From a virus, in IMG/VR virus record IMGVR_UViG_3300047373_000707, positions 1 through 32,800 of that record: a stretch of 32,800 bases of DNA; one strand, given 5' to 3'. The position numbers and the translations under genes were made by a program. This document shows, piece after piece, positions 1-7,884 of this stretch. The first letter of the stretch is position 1, and each line of letters opens with the position of its first letter. Under the pieces are notes generated by a model, which saw nothing but the letters and a program-made list of their open reading frames with translations, was not told where the DNA came from and searched no databases.

Positions 1-1
1 A

Positions 2-853
2 ATAAAAGAGGAAATAGTTAAATCTATATCAGAAAAAATTAAAAATAAATCTAAAGAGGATAGTAAGATATCTGAAAAACCTGAAGAAGAGGAGTTTGTT
101 GACGTAAACATTTCTAAACCTCAAGATGTTGAAGGTAAAATTCCTGATGCAGTCACTTCTTCAATAGAGGGTTTAGAGAATTCTAAAGAGGAAGCATTAA
201 AAATAAAAGAAGAGGAGCTTGCAAAAAGAGAAGAAGAGTTAAATCAGAGAGAATCTTATTTAAAATCAATCGAAAAAGAAAGTGAATACGAACCAGAACT
301 CCCAGAACAAATAGAAGAGTTAGAGCCAGAAAAGCTTTTTATTTTTGATGAAAATGATATTTCTGTAGGTGCTGAAAAATTGTCCACTTTAGAAATGAAT
401 TTATTAAACAATCCAGAAGAAAAAACCAACATGAGAACTATGTGGTTAAAAGATGCTGTTAAAGATGTTGATTTATATGTTGCCAACTTTGAGAAAATAG
501 GTAATATAGAATTTGACCCATTTGAAGGTACTGCTGAGTTTAATGCCAACACAAACAAAGAAGTTGAAGAAATAGATTCTGAAGACATAAAGCTGGATAT
601 GCAAGGTAATATGAAAGATTCAATTGAGCCAGTTAGCAATGTAACTCAACCCATAATAAATGAATCGGTAGAGCTTAATCCTAAATCTGAACAATTAGCT
701 GAAGACATACTTGCTTCAATTATTAGAATAGATGACTCAATGCCTTATCAAGATTTTGCTATTGCAGTAGCTAGAGTTCTAGAAGATAGTTATGGGTCTC
801 ATAATTATTTGCCTTTTATAAAAGAATTAGAAAAGCAACTTTTAAATGATTAA
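2..853 (+). CDS. C-terminal part of an acidic coiled-coil phage protein, 5' end outside window
   Basis: The reading frame is open from the first bases of the window to the TAA at 851-853, giving 283 residues of a longer protein. I do not recognise the family. The first half is very rich in Glu and Lys and includes a heptad-like stretch (EEELAKREEELNQRE, near residues 65-80) that should form a coiled coil. The second half is acidic and ends in a more ordered segment (SMPYQDFAIAVARVLEDSYG). A TTG at 380 could be read as a start, but the frame continues upstream without a stop, so I treat that as internal. The next gene overlaps its end by 8 nt. Position just before small prohead-type genes suggests a virion or assembly role; that is inference only. 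Confidence 0.7.
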   Translation: MKEEIVKSISEKIKNKSKEDSKISEKPEEEEFVDVNISKPQDVEGKIPDAVTSSIEGLENSKEEALKIKEEELAKREEELNQRESYLKSIEKESEYEPELPEQIEELEPEKLFIFDENDISVGAEKLSTLEMNLLNNPEEKTNMRTMWLKDAVKDVDLYVANFEKIGNIEFDPFEGTAEFNANTNKEVEEIDSEDIKLDMQGNMKDSIEPVSNVTQPIINESVELNPKSEQLAEDILASIIRIDDSMPYQDFAIAVARVLEDSYGSHNYLPFIKELEKQLLND

Positions 854-1331
854 GGAATCTTATAAACATAGAATTCAAAGTTTAGCTGGGGTTATTTCTG
901 AAAACAATGTTGAATTAAGTTCAGATACAGGGAGGAGTGACAAATACACCTTAGGCTGGTACTCAGAAGAGTATCTATTAAAATTGGGCTCTGAAATATT
1001 AAACAATATAGATAAGGTGGCAGATGAAGATGCGAATCTAACCTTGAAGTTGATAAAAAAATCAACAAAAATAAATCAGAACTCTTTATTTATAAATGTT
1101 ATTTTACACAAGGATGTAGATGGTTCAAAAGTTGATGATGAATTTGATTTAGTTTTGACTGTTCAGTTTTCAAACGACTCCAATACTGTTGCTTCAACAA
1201 ATTATAAAGGAGTTGATAGCAGGTTTAATTTAAACTCTAAACATTCTGCTGGAGATTTAGAATTATTCAAGAGTGAAGTAGTAAATAATATATTTAATTC
1301 TATTAAACTTTCTTCTTATAAAGAAAAGTAA
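846..1331 (+). CDS. Hypothetical phage protein with N-terminal R-x-x-L-A-G motif
   Basis: A 161-residue protein of unknown function. Its ATG lies inside the end of the preceding gene, so the two are probably translationally coupled. The N-terminus reads MIKESYKHRIQSLAGV; the RIQSLAGV part resembles the C-terminus of the scaffold protein in this window (RMKQLAGI). The remainder alternates short helices and strands and is acidic, with no signal peptide or membrane segment. The context between an acidic coiled-coil protein and head genes fits a prohead or internal head protein, but there is no direct evidence of function. Confidence 0.7.
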   Translation: MIKESYKHRIQSLAGVISENNVELSSDTGRSDKYTLGWYSEEYLLKLGSEILNNIDKVADEDANLTLKLIKKSTKINQNSLFINVILHKDVDGSKVDDEFDLVLTVQFSNDSNTVASTNYKGVDSRFNLNSKHSAGDLELFKSEVVNNIFNSIKLSSYKEK

Positions 1332-1388
1332 TTTATCGTTTACTTTTAGTAATTATCAACTATTTTCGAATTAAATAAAAATTTAATT

Positions 1389-1748
1389 ATGAAAGTTTGG
1401 AAAATAACAAATACAGCAAGAGAATCTGTAAAAATTGCTTGTAAAACTGCTTCAATGCACTCAAAAGGTATAATATTACAACCAGGTGAATTTTGTTTAT
1501 CAGAAGCACAATTGACAGCATCAATGGATGCTCAAGAAAGAAGAGGGTTTATATCTGTAGATAGAGAGTTTGATAATTCTAAATTAAACTTAAAATTTGT
1601 TGAAAATTATACACAAAAATATGTGGATAATTTAATTTTAGAATCAAGTATTGAAATAGAGCCTATGGATTATGAGGTTTCAGCTAACAAATCTGATTTT
1701 GAAAGAGCGGCTGAGGATGCTGAAAAATATATAAATAACAATAAGTAA
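1389..1748 (+). CDS. Hypothetical phage protein
   Basis: A 119-residue protein that I do not recognise. The N-terminal part (MKVWKITNTARESVKIACK) looks like beta strands, followed by a segment containing the phrase ILQPGEFCLSEAQLTASMDAQERRGFI, written here in two pieces as ILQPGEFCLSE and AQLTASMDAQERRGFI. The C-terminal third is acidic and probably helical. The start ATG is preceded by an A/T-rich leader with no Shine-Dalgarno sequence. It ends 4 nt before the next gene, which suggests cotranscription. A virion structural role is possible from position only. Confidence 0.65.
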   Translation: MKVWKITNTARESVKIACKTASMHSKGIILQPGEFCLSEAQLTASMDAQERRGFISVDREFDNSKLNLKFVENYTQKYVDNLILESSIEIEPMDYEVSANKSDFERAAEDAEKYINNNK

Positions 1749-1752
1749 TAAT

Positions 1753-2445
1753 ATGCCTGAATCTTTTGGTGAAATTAATTTATCTGATAGCGATAGTTTG
1801 GTGTATACCACTAATACTACTATTGCAGATAATGAAATTAAGCTGACAAATTGCAGCCCTTATATTTCTTGGAATGATTTTAATATTCAAATTTCAAAAA
1901 ATTTAAATTTACAAAAAAGAAACAATAACTTTCTTATAGTAAATTCTGGAAAAACTTGTATTACTTGGTCTGATGAAATAGGTTCTTGGGTAGAATACAA
2001 AGTTTGTAAGCTAGAAAAAAAATTTAAAAAGAATTTAAAATCAAAAGAATGTAAACCTTTTAGAGGTTCTGATACAGATGATGGTTGTAATCTTAATGTT
2101 ATGGATATTTTAATATGCCAAGAAGGCAACTATTATGTAGACTTAAAAAATAGTTTATACTATGTTTTTAGTGATGGCTTTTGGAATAGTGTAGATTTAA
2201 TTGGTGAATTAACATTAGAAATTGAAGGAGATTTCAACTTAAACAAGATAAAAAACAAAAGTAAACAAAAGAGTCTTTTATTAGAAACTTGGAAGCCCTT
2301 ATCTTTTAGTTTGGACAAGGGTTATATTTATGCGCCTTATGTGCCTATCAACAATTGTAAAAAGCTAAATGAAGATTTGACTGAATCTTTTAGTGCGTAT
2401 GAAAAAATTAGTTCAAGATTTTACAGCACCATTAACATTGCCTAA
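1753..2445 (+). CDS. Hypothetical protein with a major-capsid-like C-terminal motif
   Basis: A 230-residue protein of unknown function. Most of it has no recognisable motif: Asn- and Lys-rich beta-type sequence with six or more cysteines. The C-terminal 50 residues include GYIYAPYVPI and end in SSRFYSTINIA. The major capsid protein at 7885-9444 has GYVYAPYIPL followed by NNRFYGVICI in the same order and at similar spacing (the spacing is a few residues shorter here). This points to a shared ancestry or shared binding surface with the gp23 C-terminal region. It could be a small capsid-related protein, for example a vertex or connector component. It starts 4 nt after the preceding gene. Confidence 0.65.
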   Translation: MPESFGEINLSDSDSLVYTTNTTIADNEIKLTNCSPYISWNDFNIQISKNLNLQKRNNNFLIVNSGKTCITWSDEIGSWVEYKVCKLEKKFKKNLKSKECKPFRGSDTDDGCNLNVMDILICQEGNYYVDLKNSLYYVFSDGFWNSVDLIGELTLEIEGDFNLNKIKNKSKQKSLLLETWKPLSFSLDKGYIYAPYVPINNCKKLNEDLTESFSAYEKISSRFYSTINIA

Positions 2446-2492
2446 TAGAATACAAGAAATTAAAAATAAAAAAAAATAAAAACAAAAAAATT

Positions 2493-3725
2493 ATGTCTGA
2501 TAAAATAAAAATATTATTTCAACCTTCTGACCTGGCTGGTGTAGGTCACTTCCGCTCTATTTGGCCTGCTCAAGAAATGCAAAGAAAACACAAAGATTCT
2601 TTTGAGGTTAAAATTGATTTAAGTCCTAACTTTAATGATTTAGAATCATTAAAAAAATATGATATTATACATTTTCACAGACAATTTGGCCCAATAGAAA
2701 GGATTGATGAAATATTTGACACTCTTCAGGGGGCTGGCGTTACTATGGTAATGGATATTGATGATTATTGGTCTCCACCAAAGTCTCACCCGATGTATCA
2801 TGCGGCAAAAAATGAGCGTATAGAAGAGAAAATAACAAAAACACTAATAAAGTCTGATTATGTTACAACTACAACAGAGATTTTCAAAAAAGAAATACTC
2901 AAGTATAATAAAAATGTAATTATTATGCCCAATGCCATAGATGTAAATCATAAGATGTGGAGAAATACTGAAAAAATTGAAAAAGGAGATAAACTAAGAG
3001 TGTCATGGATAGGCGGTTCTTCTCATTTAGAAGATTTAAAGTTATTGGAGAATTCTATGGGCAGATTAAATTCAGATGATACATTGAAAGATAAATATCA
3101 AATTATATTATGCGGGTTTGATACAAGAGGTCATATTACTGAAATAAATCAAAATACTGGCGAGAAAAAGACTAGAAAAATAACACCTGATGAAACTGTT
3201 TGGAATCGTTTTGAAAGCATTTTTACAACTGATTACAAAATAGTAGATGAAGATTATAATAAGTTTTTGAAAACTTATAAAAACGAAGAATATAAAGGTG
3301 ATTACTCTAATTTAAATTACGTCAGAAGATGGACGCTTCCACTTACACAATATGGTAGACATTATAATTATTGTGATGTTTGTTTAGCTCCTCTGGTAAA
3401 AAACACTTTTAATAAAGTTAAATCAGAACTTAAAATAATAGAGGCGGGTATGACTAAAAAAGTTTTAATTGCACAAGATTTTGGAATATATAAAGATTTA
3501 ATAGAGCATGGTGAAACTGGGTTTTTGGTGCAAGATGCTAGAAATCATAAAGATTGGTATAAAAATATAAAAACTTTAATAAACAATCCAGAAGAAGTTG
3601 AAAGACTGTCTACAAATTTACACAATTTTGTAAAGGAAAGATATAGCTTAGAGAATGTCACTAAAAATAGAGTAGAAAGCTATATGGTGCTACATAAAGA
3701 AAAAAGCTTACTAACTGTAAATTAA
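2493..3725 (+). CDS. GT-B type glycosyltransferase (GT4-like)
   Basis: A 410-residue protein that reads as a GT-B fold glycosyltransferase, transferring a sugar from a nucleotide sugar to an unknown acceptor. The N-terminal domain starts with ILFQPSDLAGVGHFRSIWPA, giving the Gly-rich loop near residues 14-20. The C-terminal domain has CDVCLAPLVKN followed by SELKIIEAGMTKKVLIA, the family's acidic E-x7-E type nucleotide-sugar binding region near residues 325-340, and then ETGFLV. Glycosyltransferases of this kind occur in T4-like phages, sometimes modifying DNA or virion proteins. Here it lies among head-assembly genes, so capsid or tail glycosylation is an attractive guess. The leader is A-rich. 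Confidence 0.8.
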   Translation: MSDKIKILFQPSDLAGVGHFRSIWPAQEMQRKHKDSFEVKIDLSPNFNDLESLKKYDIIHFHRQFGPIERIDEIFDTLQGAGVTMVMDIDDYWSPPKSHPMYHAAKNERIEEKITKTLIKSDYVTTTTEIFKKEILKYNKNVIIMPNAIDVNHKMWRNTEKIEKGDKLRVSWIGGSSHLEDLKLLENSMGRLNSDDTLKDKYQIILCGFDTRGHITEINQNTGEKKTRKITPDETVWNRFESIFTTDYKIVDEDYNKFLKTYKNEEYKGDYSNLNYVRRWTLPLTQYGRHYNYCDVCLAPLVKNTFNKVKSELKIIEAGMTKKVLIAQDFGIYKDLIEHGETGFLVQDARNHKDWYKNIKTLINNPEEVERLSTNLHNFVKERYSLENVTKNRVESYMVLHKEKSLLTVN

Positions 3726-3736
3726 AATTTCTTTCA

Positions 3737-3743
3737 TATTTAT
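3737..3743 (+). promoter_or_regulatory. Candidate late promoter element TATTTAT
   Basis: TATTTAT preceded by CA, with 16 nt between it and the ATG at 3760. It is one of nine copies of the same heptamer placed just upstream of plus-strand gene starts; see the finding on this motif. In AT-rich DNA single copies occur by chance, so confidence for this one is modest. Confidence 0.4.
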
Positions 3744-3759
3744 TTGAAAAAGATTTATA

Positions 3760-4572
3760 ATGAAAAAAATTAGCCTAAACTTCGGTGCATTAAAAGATAC
3801 TGTTTACAAATTATCTTGTAAAGAGATTGTTTCTGAGTCAAATAAAGATTCTAAAAAAGAAAATTCTTTAACTAAGTTTATAAAAAAACTAAAAGAAGAG
3901 CCTTTATTAAAAGTTCAATATATGATATTTGAAAATTTGACAAAGGGTCACTTTGAAAGTGAAAGATTAGCCGAGAGATATATTAACGAAAATATGTCTT
4001 TAGCTGAAAAGTTAGATTGGAATAAGCTTTTGGAGGTTAACAAAATAATGAGAAAAGAAATTTTAGATGAACATTTTGTTCAGGGCTCTGATGGATTCGA
4101 AGATTTATATGAAGCTATTCACACTCTAATAGAATCTAGAAGCAATATAGCATATTCTAACGTTAACAAATCACATGAATCATATGAAACTATATTATCT
4201 CACTTACAAAGGGAAATGTCAGATTCCTCAAGAAAAGAAGAGGAAACAAATGATATGCCTAAATTTTTATCCTGGAGATATGTGAATGAACATGCTGTTA
4301 GCAATTTTAATAAAAGATATAAACATCTAAGCGATTCTGATAAAAAGGTTTTTAAAGTTTTAGTATCTTCTGATGAAGTTAAAATAAAATACGCGGAAGA
4401 TTTAAAAAGCGAATGCTTATCAATGGTTGAAAAAGCAATTATAGAAGAGGGAGATTCTTTTTTAGATAAATTTAAAGATAAATTAAACTCTATCAAGGAT
4501 ATTAACTCTAATAATGTTGATGAAATTATTATAAACTGTTCTGAACTTAATGAAAGTTTATCTAAAAAGTAA
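3760..4572 (+). CDS. Hypothetical phage protein, helical, possible prohead protein
   Basis: A 270-residue, highly charged and probably all-helical protein with no signal peptide and no recognised domain. Sequence such as SLTKFIKKLKEEPLLKVQYMIF and long Lys/Glu runs are typical of internal head or core proteins, but also of many unknown phage proteins (the first phrase spans SLTKFIKKLKEEPL and LKVQYMIF). It is followed after 6 nt by a small gene that begins with a KEEL-type N-terminus, and both precede the prohead protease. I therefore suspect a prohead-core role. This rests on position and composition only. Confidence 0.6.
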   Translation: MKKISLNFGALKDTVYKLSCKEIVSESNKDSKKENSLTKFIKKLKEEPLLKVQYMIFENLTKGHFESERLAERYINENMSLAEKLDWNKLLEVNKIMRKEILDEHFVQGSDGFEDLYEAIHTLIESRSNIAYSNVNKSHESYETILSHLQREMSDSSRKEEETNDMPKFLSWRYVNEHAVSNFNKRYKHLSDSDKKVFKVLVSSDEVKIKYAEDLKSECLSMVEKAIIEEGDSFLDKFKDKLNSIKDINSNNVDEIIINCSELNESLSKK

Positions 4573-4578
4573 TTTAAA

Positions 4579-4977
4579 ATGAAATTATCAAAAGATAAAT
4601 TAAGATATATTTTAAAAGAGGAATTAAATGTATATATAAATTCTTTAAAAAGTGAAAAGTTGCTTAGCGAAATAAAAGAAACAATTAATCACAATTTAAT
4701 TAATGAATCTAATAAACCAAATTACAGTCCAAAATTAGGAACAACACTTTCTCAGTTTATTGATGAATTAACAGACAAACAATTAACTAATGTTAAATTC
4801 GTTGAAGAAGATACTGAAGGACGAATGGTATTTTCTACAACAACTTTACCCAACAATGTTATTGTTCAATCTTTAAATGATGATAAAGAATTACCACCTT
4901 CAAAATCAATAGATGATGGTACTGGTAAAACTCTTTTATATTTTGATAAAGAAAAAGGTGTAGACACTTCTATTTAA
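4579..4977 (+). CDS. Hypothetical small protein with K-x-x-L-R-x-I-L-K-E-E-L N-terminus
   Basis: A 132-residue acidic protein of unknown function. It starts MKLSKDKLRYILKEEL, a basic amphipathic helix ending in Glu-Glu-Leu. Short N-termini of this style recur among small proteins of T4-like marine phages; I recall this as a general pattern and cannot verify it here. A targeting helix for the prohead core is one possible reading. The rest is acidic and probably beta-rich. It starts 6 nt after the preceding gene and is the last plus-strand gene before a convergent minus-strand gene. Confidence 0.6.
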   Translation: MKLSKDKLRYILKEELNVYINSLKSEKLLSEIKETINHNLINESNKPNYSPKLGTTLSQFIDELTDKQLTNVKFVEEDTEGRMVFSTTTLPNNVIVQSLNDDKELPPSKSIDDGTGKTLLYFDKEKGVDTSI

Positions 4978-4995
4978 TTATAGATTAAAAACATT

Positions 4996-5568
4996 TTATT
5001 TTTTAGCCCTGTATATTTCAAACTCCTTTTTACTTTTTAACAAATCTGATTCTGCTATTATCTGACAAACTTTTTTAGACTCATCAAGTAATCTAGTATC
5101 ATTTTTTTCACTTAAAGAATATGCTTCTTGTATATTTTCATTTATGTTAATAGTGTGTAGATTAAGCTCTAAAGAAACAAAGCTCCTTTTTTTATTATAA
5201 TTTATATTATCAGGATAATCGTATACAAATATGTTTTCTAGATATTTTGGAAAAATATTATTGTTTCTCAAAAACTCTTTTAAATCTTTTCTATATATAT
5301 CCCTTAGATAAGATGATAGTTTTTTCGAAATGTCTGAATTATAGTCATAAAAGGAATATCTGTCACTTTCTTTTGGAGGTTGTCTTTCTTTTATATCTAT
5401 CCAGAATCCACATTCTATATATATAGTTTCAGGCTTTTGCTTATTAAACACGGCTCCAACTTTAAATTTTAAATCACTGTTATTAAAGATTTCTCCGTCT
5501 ATTTTAATTTCTTTTCCTGTTCTTTTTGTCTTTTTGTCTTCTAATGTTAAATCATTACTAATATTCAT
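4996..5568 (-). CDS. Hypothetical protein on the opposite strand
   Basis: A 190-residue protein of unknown function, transcribed against its neighbours and lying between small prohead-type genes and the protease gene. It has a beta-rich N-terminal half (including TIYIECGFWIDIKER) followed by a helical, Lys- and Tyr-rich part with no membrane segment. The 18-nt gap to the convergent gene on the plus strand contains no hairpin. Its 145-nt upstream region is shared with the protease gene's candidate late promoter, so the two would be divergently transcribed. Opposite orientation suggests an early or accessory gene inserted into the head module. Confidence 0.65.
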   Translation of the reverse strand: MNISNDLTLEDKKTKRTGKEIKIDGEIFNNSDLKFKVGAVFNKQKPETIYIECGFWIDIKERQPPKESDRYSFYDYNSDISKKLSSYLRDIYRKDLKEFLRNNNIFPKYLENIFVYDYPDNINYNKKRSFVSLELNLHTININENIQEAYSLSEKNDTRLLDESKKVCQIIAESDLLKSKKEFEIYRAKK

Positions 5569-5664
5569 TTCAAGTTATACAATAAATTAAATCTGCTACA
5601 CAATACAATTTTATATGTTTTTTTTAATTAAAACAAGTTTTTTAATTAAAAATTAATAAAGAGA

Positions 5665-5681
5665 TTTTTCAAACTATTTAT
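5665..5681 (+). promoter_or_regulatory. Candidate late promoter upstream of prohead protease
   Basis: TTTTTCAAACTATTTAT, with 32 nt between its end and the ATG at 5714. The 19-bp string TTTTTCAAACTATTTATAT occurs identically at 17286-17304 upstream of another structural gene, which makes these two sites the best-supported copies of the motif. Confidence 0.55.
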
Positions 5682-5713
5682 ATGTGTTGAATATTCTATA
5701 AAAAAAAATAAAA

Positions 5714-6358
5714 ATGAATTCAGATAAGTACGTAATATCAGAGTTTTATGCTTTTGAAGCAGACTCTTCTTTAATAAAAGAAGCTGAAGAAAAAAATCAA
5801 CCTATCATATTGAAAGGTATACTTCAGAAAGCAAACACTGAAAATAGAAATGGAAGAGTTTATCCATTAGATATATTAAAAAGAGAAGCAAAAAAATACG
5901 AAGAAGCTGTTAATGAAAAAAGAGCTACTGGAGAATTGGACCACCCAGACAGTGCTGTAGTAAGTTTGTCTAACGTTTCTCATATAGTAACAGAGATGTG
6001 GTGGGAAGGAGATACTTTGATGGGCAAAGTTAAATTATTAGAAACTCCTTCTGGTAACATATTAAAAGGACTTCTTAAAAGCGGGGTTATGTTAGGCATA
6101 TCTTCTAGAGGGGTAGGTTCTGTTAAAAACAAAAGTGGTCTTGATGTAGTTCAGGAAGATTTTGAATTAATTGCATTTGACTTTGTTTCTTCACCATCTA
6201 CACCAGGAGCTTATTTATTTAAGGAATCAAAAAGTTGGGGACTTACAAGGCTTGATGGTAATAGTTCGAAAATATTAAAAACAAATGACTTAGATAATTT
6301 TAATAATTCTATGACGAATTTATTAAAAATGTCTGAAAAAGAATTCTGGAAAAAATAG
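5714..6358 (+). CDS. 21: Prohead core protease (T4 gp21-like)
   Basis: Serine protease that, in T4-like phages, cleaves the scaffold and trims the capsid and core proteins inside the prohead. The length of 214 residues matches T4 gp21 (about 212). The family's histidine region is present as GELDHPDS (His near residue 77) and the serine region as GISSRG (Ser 130/131). The PSTPGAYLF segment near residue 161 is also typical. It is followed directly by the scaffold and major capsid genes, the normal T4-type order. A candidate late promoter lies upstream and the leader is A-rich without Shine-Dalgarno sequence. Confidence 0.9.
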   Translation: MNSDKYVISEFYAFEADSSLIKEAEEKNQPIILKGILQKANTENRNGRVYPLDILKREAKKYEEAVNEKRATGELDHPDSAVVSLSNVSHIVTEMWWEGDTLMGKVKLLETPSGNILKGLLKSGVMLGISSRGVGSVKNKSGLDVVQEDFELIAFDFVSSPSTPGAYLFKESKSWGLTRLDGNSSKILKTNDLDNFNNSMTNLLKMSEKEFWKK

Positions 6359-6389
6359 TGATTTAAATGGAATTTAATTTTTTATAAAC

Positions 6390-6396
6390 TATTTAT
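6390..6396 (+). promoter_or_regulatory. Candidate late promoter element TATTTAT upstream of scaffold
   Basis: AAACTATTTAT ending 33 nt before the ATG at 6430. It shares the AAACTATTTAT core with the sites at 5671 and 17292, so it is among the stronger copies. Confidence 0.5.
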
Positions 6397-6429
6397 CCGT
6401 AAACCTTTCATTTAAGTAAAAAAAATAAA

Positions 6430-7857
6430 ATGTCTGAAAAAAATAAAACATCTCTAGAGAAAGCATTATTAGAAACTAGAGAAATAGAAAAAGCTGCCGT
6501 TGATAGTGCAAGAAAAATAGTAGAAGAATCTACTGTTGCTAAAATGGATGAAGCTGTAAAAAAGGCTCTTGAAGAATTAGAATCAAAAACTATTGAAGAA
6601 GGTGTTGAAATTGAAGTTGGTGATGCTGACGTTTCTGTTAGCGTTGAAGATGGAGTTGCTTCTATTAAAGTTGATGCTGAAGAGGAAGACTTAGTTATTA
6701 ATACTACTGATGAAGAGGTAGAAGGTGAAGAGTCTGAAGAAGAAGTTGAAAAAGAAACTGAAGAAGAGTCTGAAGAAGATTCTGAAGAAGGCGAAGAAGA
6801 CGAAGAAGATGAATTATTTGAAATAAACTTAAAGGAAGAAGACGAAGAAGCGCCTGCTGAAGAAGAAGTGCCTGCTGAAGAAGAAGCGCCTGCTGAAGAA
6901 GAAGCGCCTGCTGAAGAAGAAGCGCCTGCTGAAGAAGAAGCACCTGCTGAAGAAGAATCGTCTGAAGCTAATACGGTAGAAGTTCCTACTGCATCAGCTA
7001 TTGAAGATTTATCTGCAAAATTAGATACAATACTTTCTAAATTAGAAGAACCACAAGAAAATGCAGATGCTGCTAATGCAGATGCTGCCACAGAAGATTC
7101 TGAAGAAGCTCCTTCTGCTGAAGGTGAGGTTGAAATTGAAATTACTGATGACGAAGCTCCAGAAGCTCCAGAAGAAGAGGTGGTTTCTGAAGATAGTTTA
7201 GAAGAAATAGAAATAGTTGATGAAGAAACAACATCAGATAAAGAAATAGCAGCTATGATAGATGATATGATGCCTACTGAAAAAGAGGAAGATGAAGTTT
7301 TAGATATTGACATCGAAAATGATAATGAATTAGAAGAAGTAATGGGTGTTGGACATGGAGTTAATAGAGCTTTTGGAAATAGTACAAAAGACCAAGGACA
7401 CCACGCACCAGTTGCTCCTTTACATGAAGATATAGCTCAAAATGAGGCTAAAATAGCTGAGCTCACACAGGAAAACGTAAGTTTAAAAGAATCCCTAAAA
7501 GAGTACAAAGAATCTTTCAAAGTACTCAGAAAACAAATCAACGAGGTTCAAACTTTTAATGCAAAGTTAGCATATGTTAACAAATTGTTCTCCAAGGGAG
7601 GCTTGACAAATGATGAAAAAGTTAAAATCGCTGAAAATTTTGATGGAGTGAATACAGTCGAAGAGGCTAAAACACTTTATAATACAATTATAAGCGAAAG
7701 TAACAATTTATCAAATGGTAAAGCTGAACAATTAAAAAGCAAATTAAAGTCTACTAGTCCGTCTATCACTCCTGCAACTAAAGCAGAAGCGTTATACGAA
7801 AACAAGGAAGTTTCTAGAATGAAACAACTTGCTGGTATTAAAACCTTGAATTCTTAA
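6430..7857 (+). CDS. 22: Prohead scaffold protein (T4 gp22-like)
   Basis: Major scaffold of the prohead, later digested by the protease. The recognisable part is the C-terminal third: a coiled coil (NEAKIAELTQENVSLKESL) followed by NAKLAYVNKLFSKGGL and a VNTVEEAKTLYNTI segment, which match the conserved gp22 region. It ends RMKQLAGIKTLNS. The N-terminal two thirds is extremely acidic, with six tandem x-PAEEE units (6850-6957). At 475 residues it is much longer than T4 gp22 (about 269), mostly because of this acidic expansion. It sits between protease and capsid genes. A long Ser-rich reading frame on the other strand is only the shadow of its GAA-rich codons. Confidence 0.88.
   Translation: MSEKNKTSLEKALLETREIEKAAVDSARKIVEESTVAKMDEAVKKALEELESKTIEEGVEIEVGDADVSVSVEDGVASIKVDAEEEDLVINTTDEEVEGEESEEEVEKETEEESEEDSEEGEEDEEDELFEINLKEEDEEAPAEEEVPAEEEAPAEEEAPAEEEAPAEEEAPAEEESSEANTVEVPTASAIEDLSAKLDTILSKLEEPQENADAANADAATEDSEEAPSAEGEVEIEITDDEAPEAPEEEVVSEDSLEEIEIVDEETTSDKEIAAMIDDMMPTEKEEDEVLDIDIENDNELEEVMGVGHGVNRAFGNSTKDQGHHAPVAPLHEDIAQNEAKIAELTQENVSLKESLKEYKESFKVLRKQINEVQTFNAKLAYVNKLFSKGGLTNDEKVKIAENFDGVNTVEEAKTLYNTIISESNNLSNGKAEQLKSKLKSTSPSITPATKAEALYENKEVSRMKQLAGIKTLNS
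6850..6957 (+). repeat. Six tandem 18-bp units inside the scaffold gene
   Basis: Six copies of an 18-bp unit, GCGCCTGCTGAAGAAGAA with single-base variants at the first codon (GCG, GTG, GCA), encode APAEEE, VPAEEE and so on. Units are in frame, so copy-number change by slippage would alter length without a frameshift. Confidence 0.9.
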
Positions 7858-7884
7858 CAAAACTTAAATTTAAAAAAAAAAAAA

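Noticed and set aside
380-853. A separate gene starting at TTG 380
   Set aside because: The frame is open upstream to the window edge, so this is the end of a longer gene.
6408-7313. Long minus-strand reading frame, Ser/Ala-rich, about 300 residues
   Set aside because: It is the antisense of the GAA/GAG/GCT-rich scaffold gene, which has few stops in reverse; no leader and low-complexity product.
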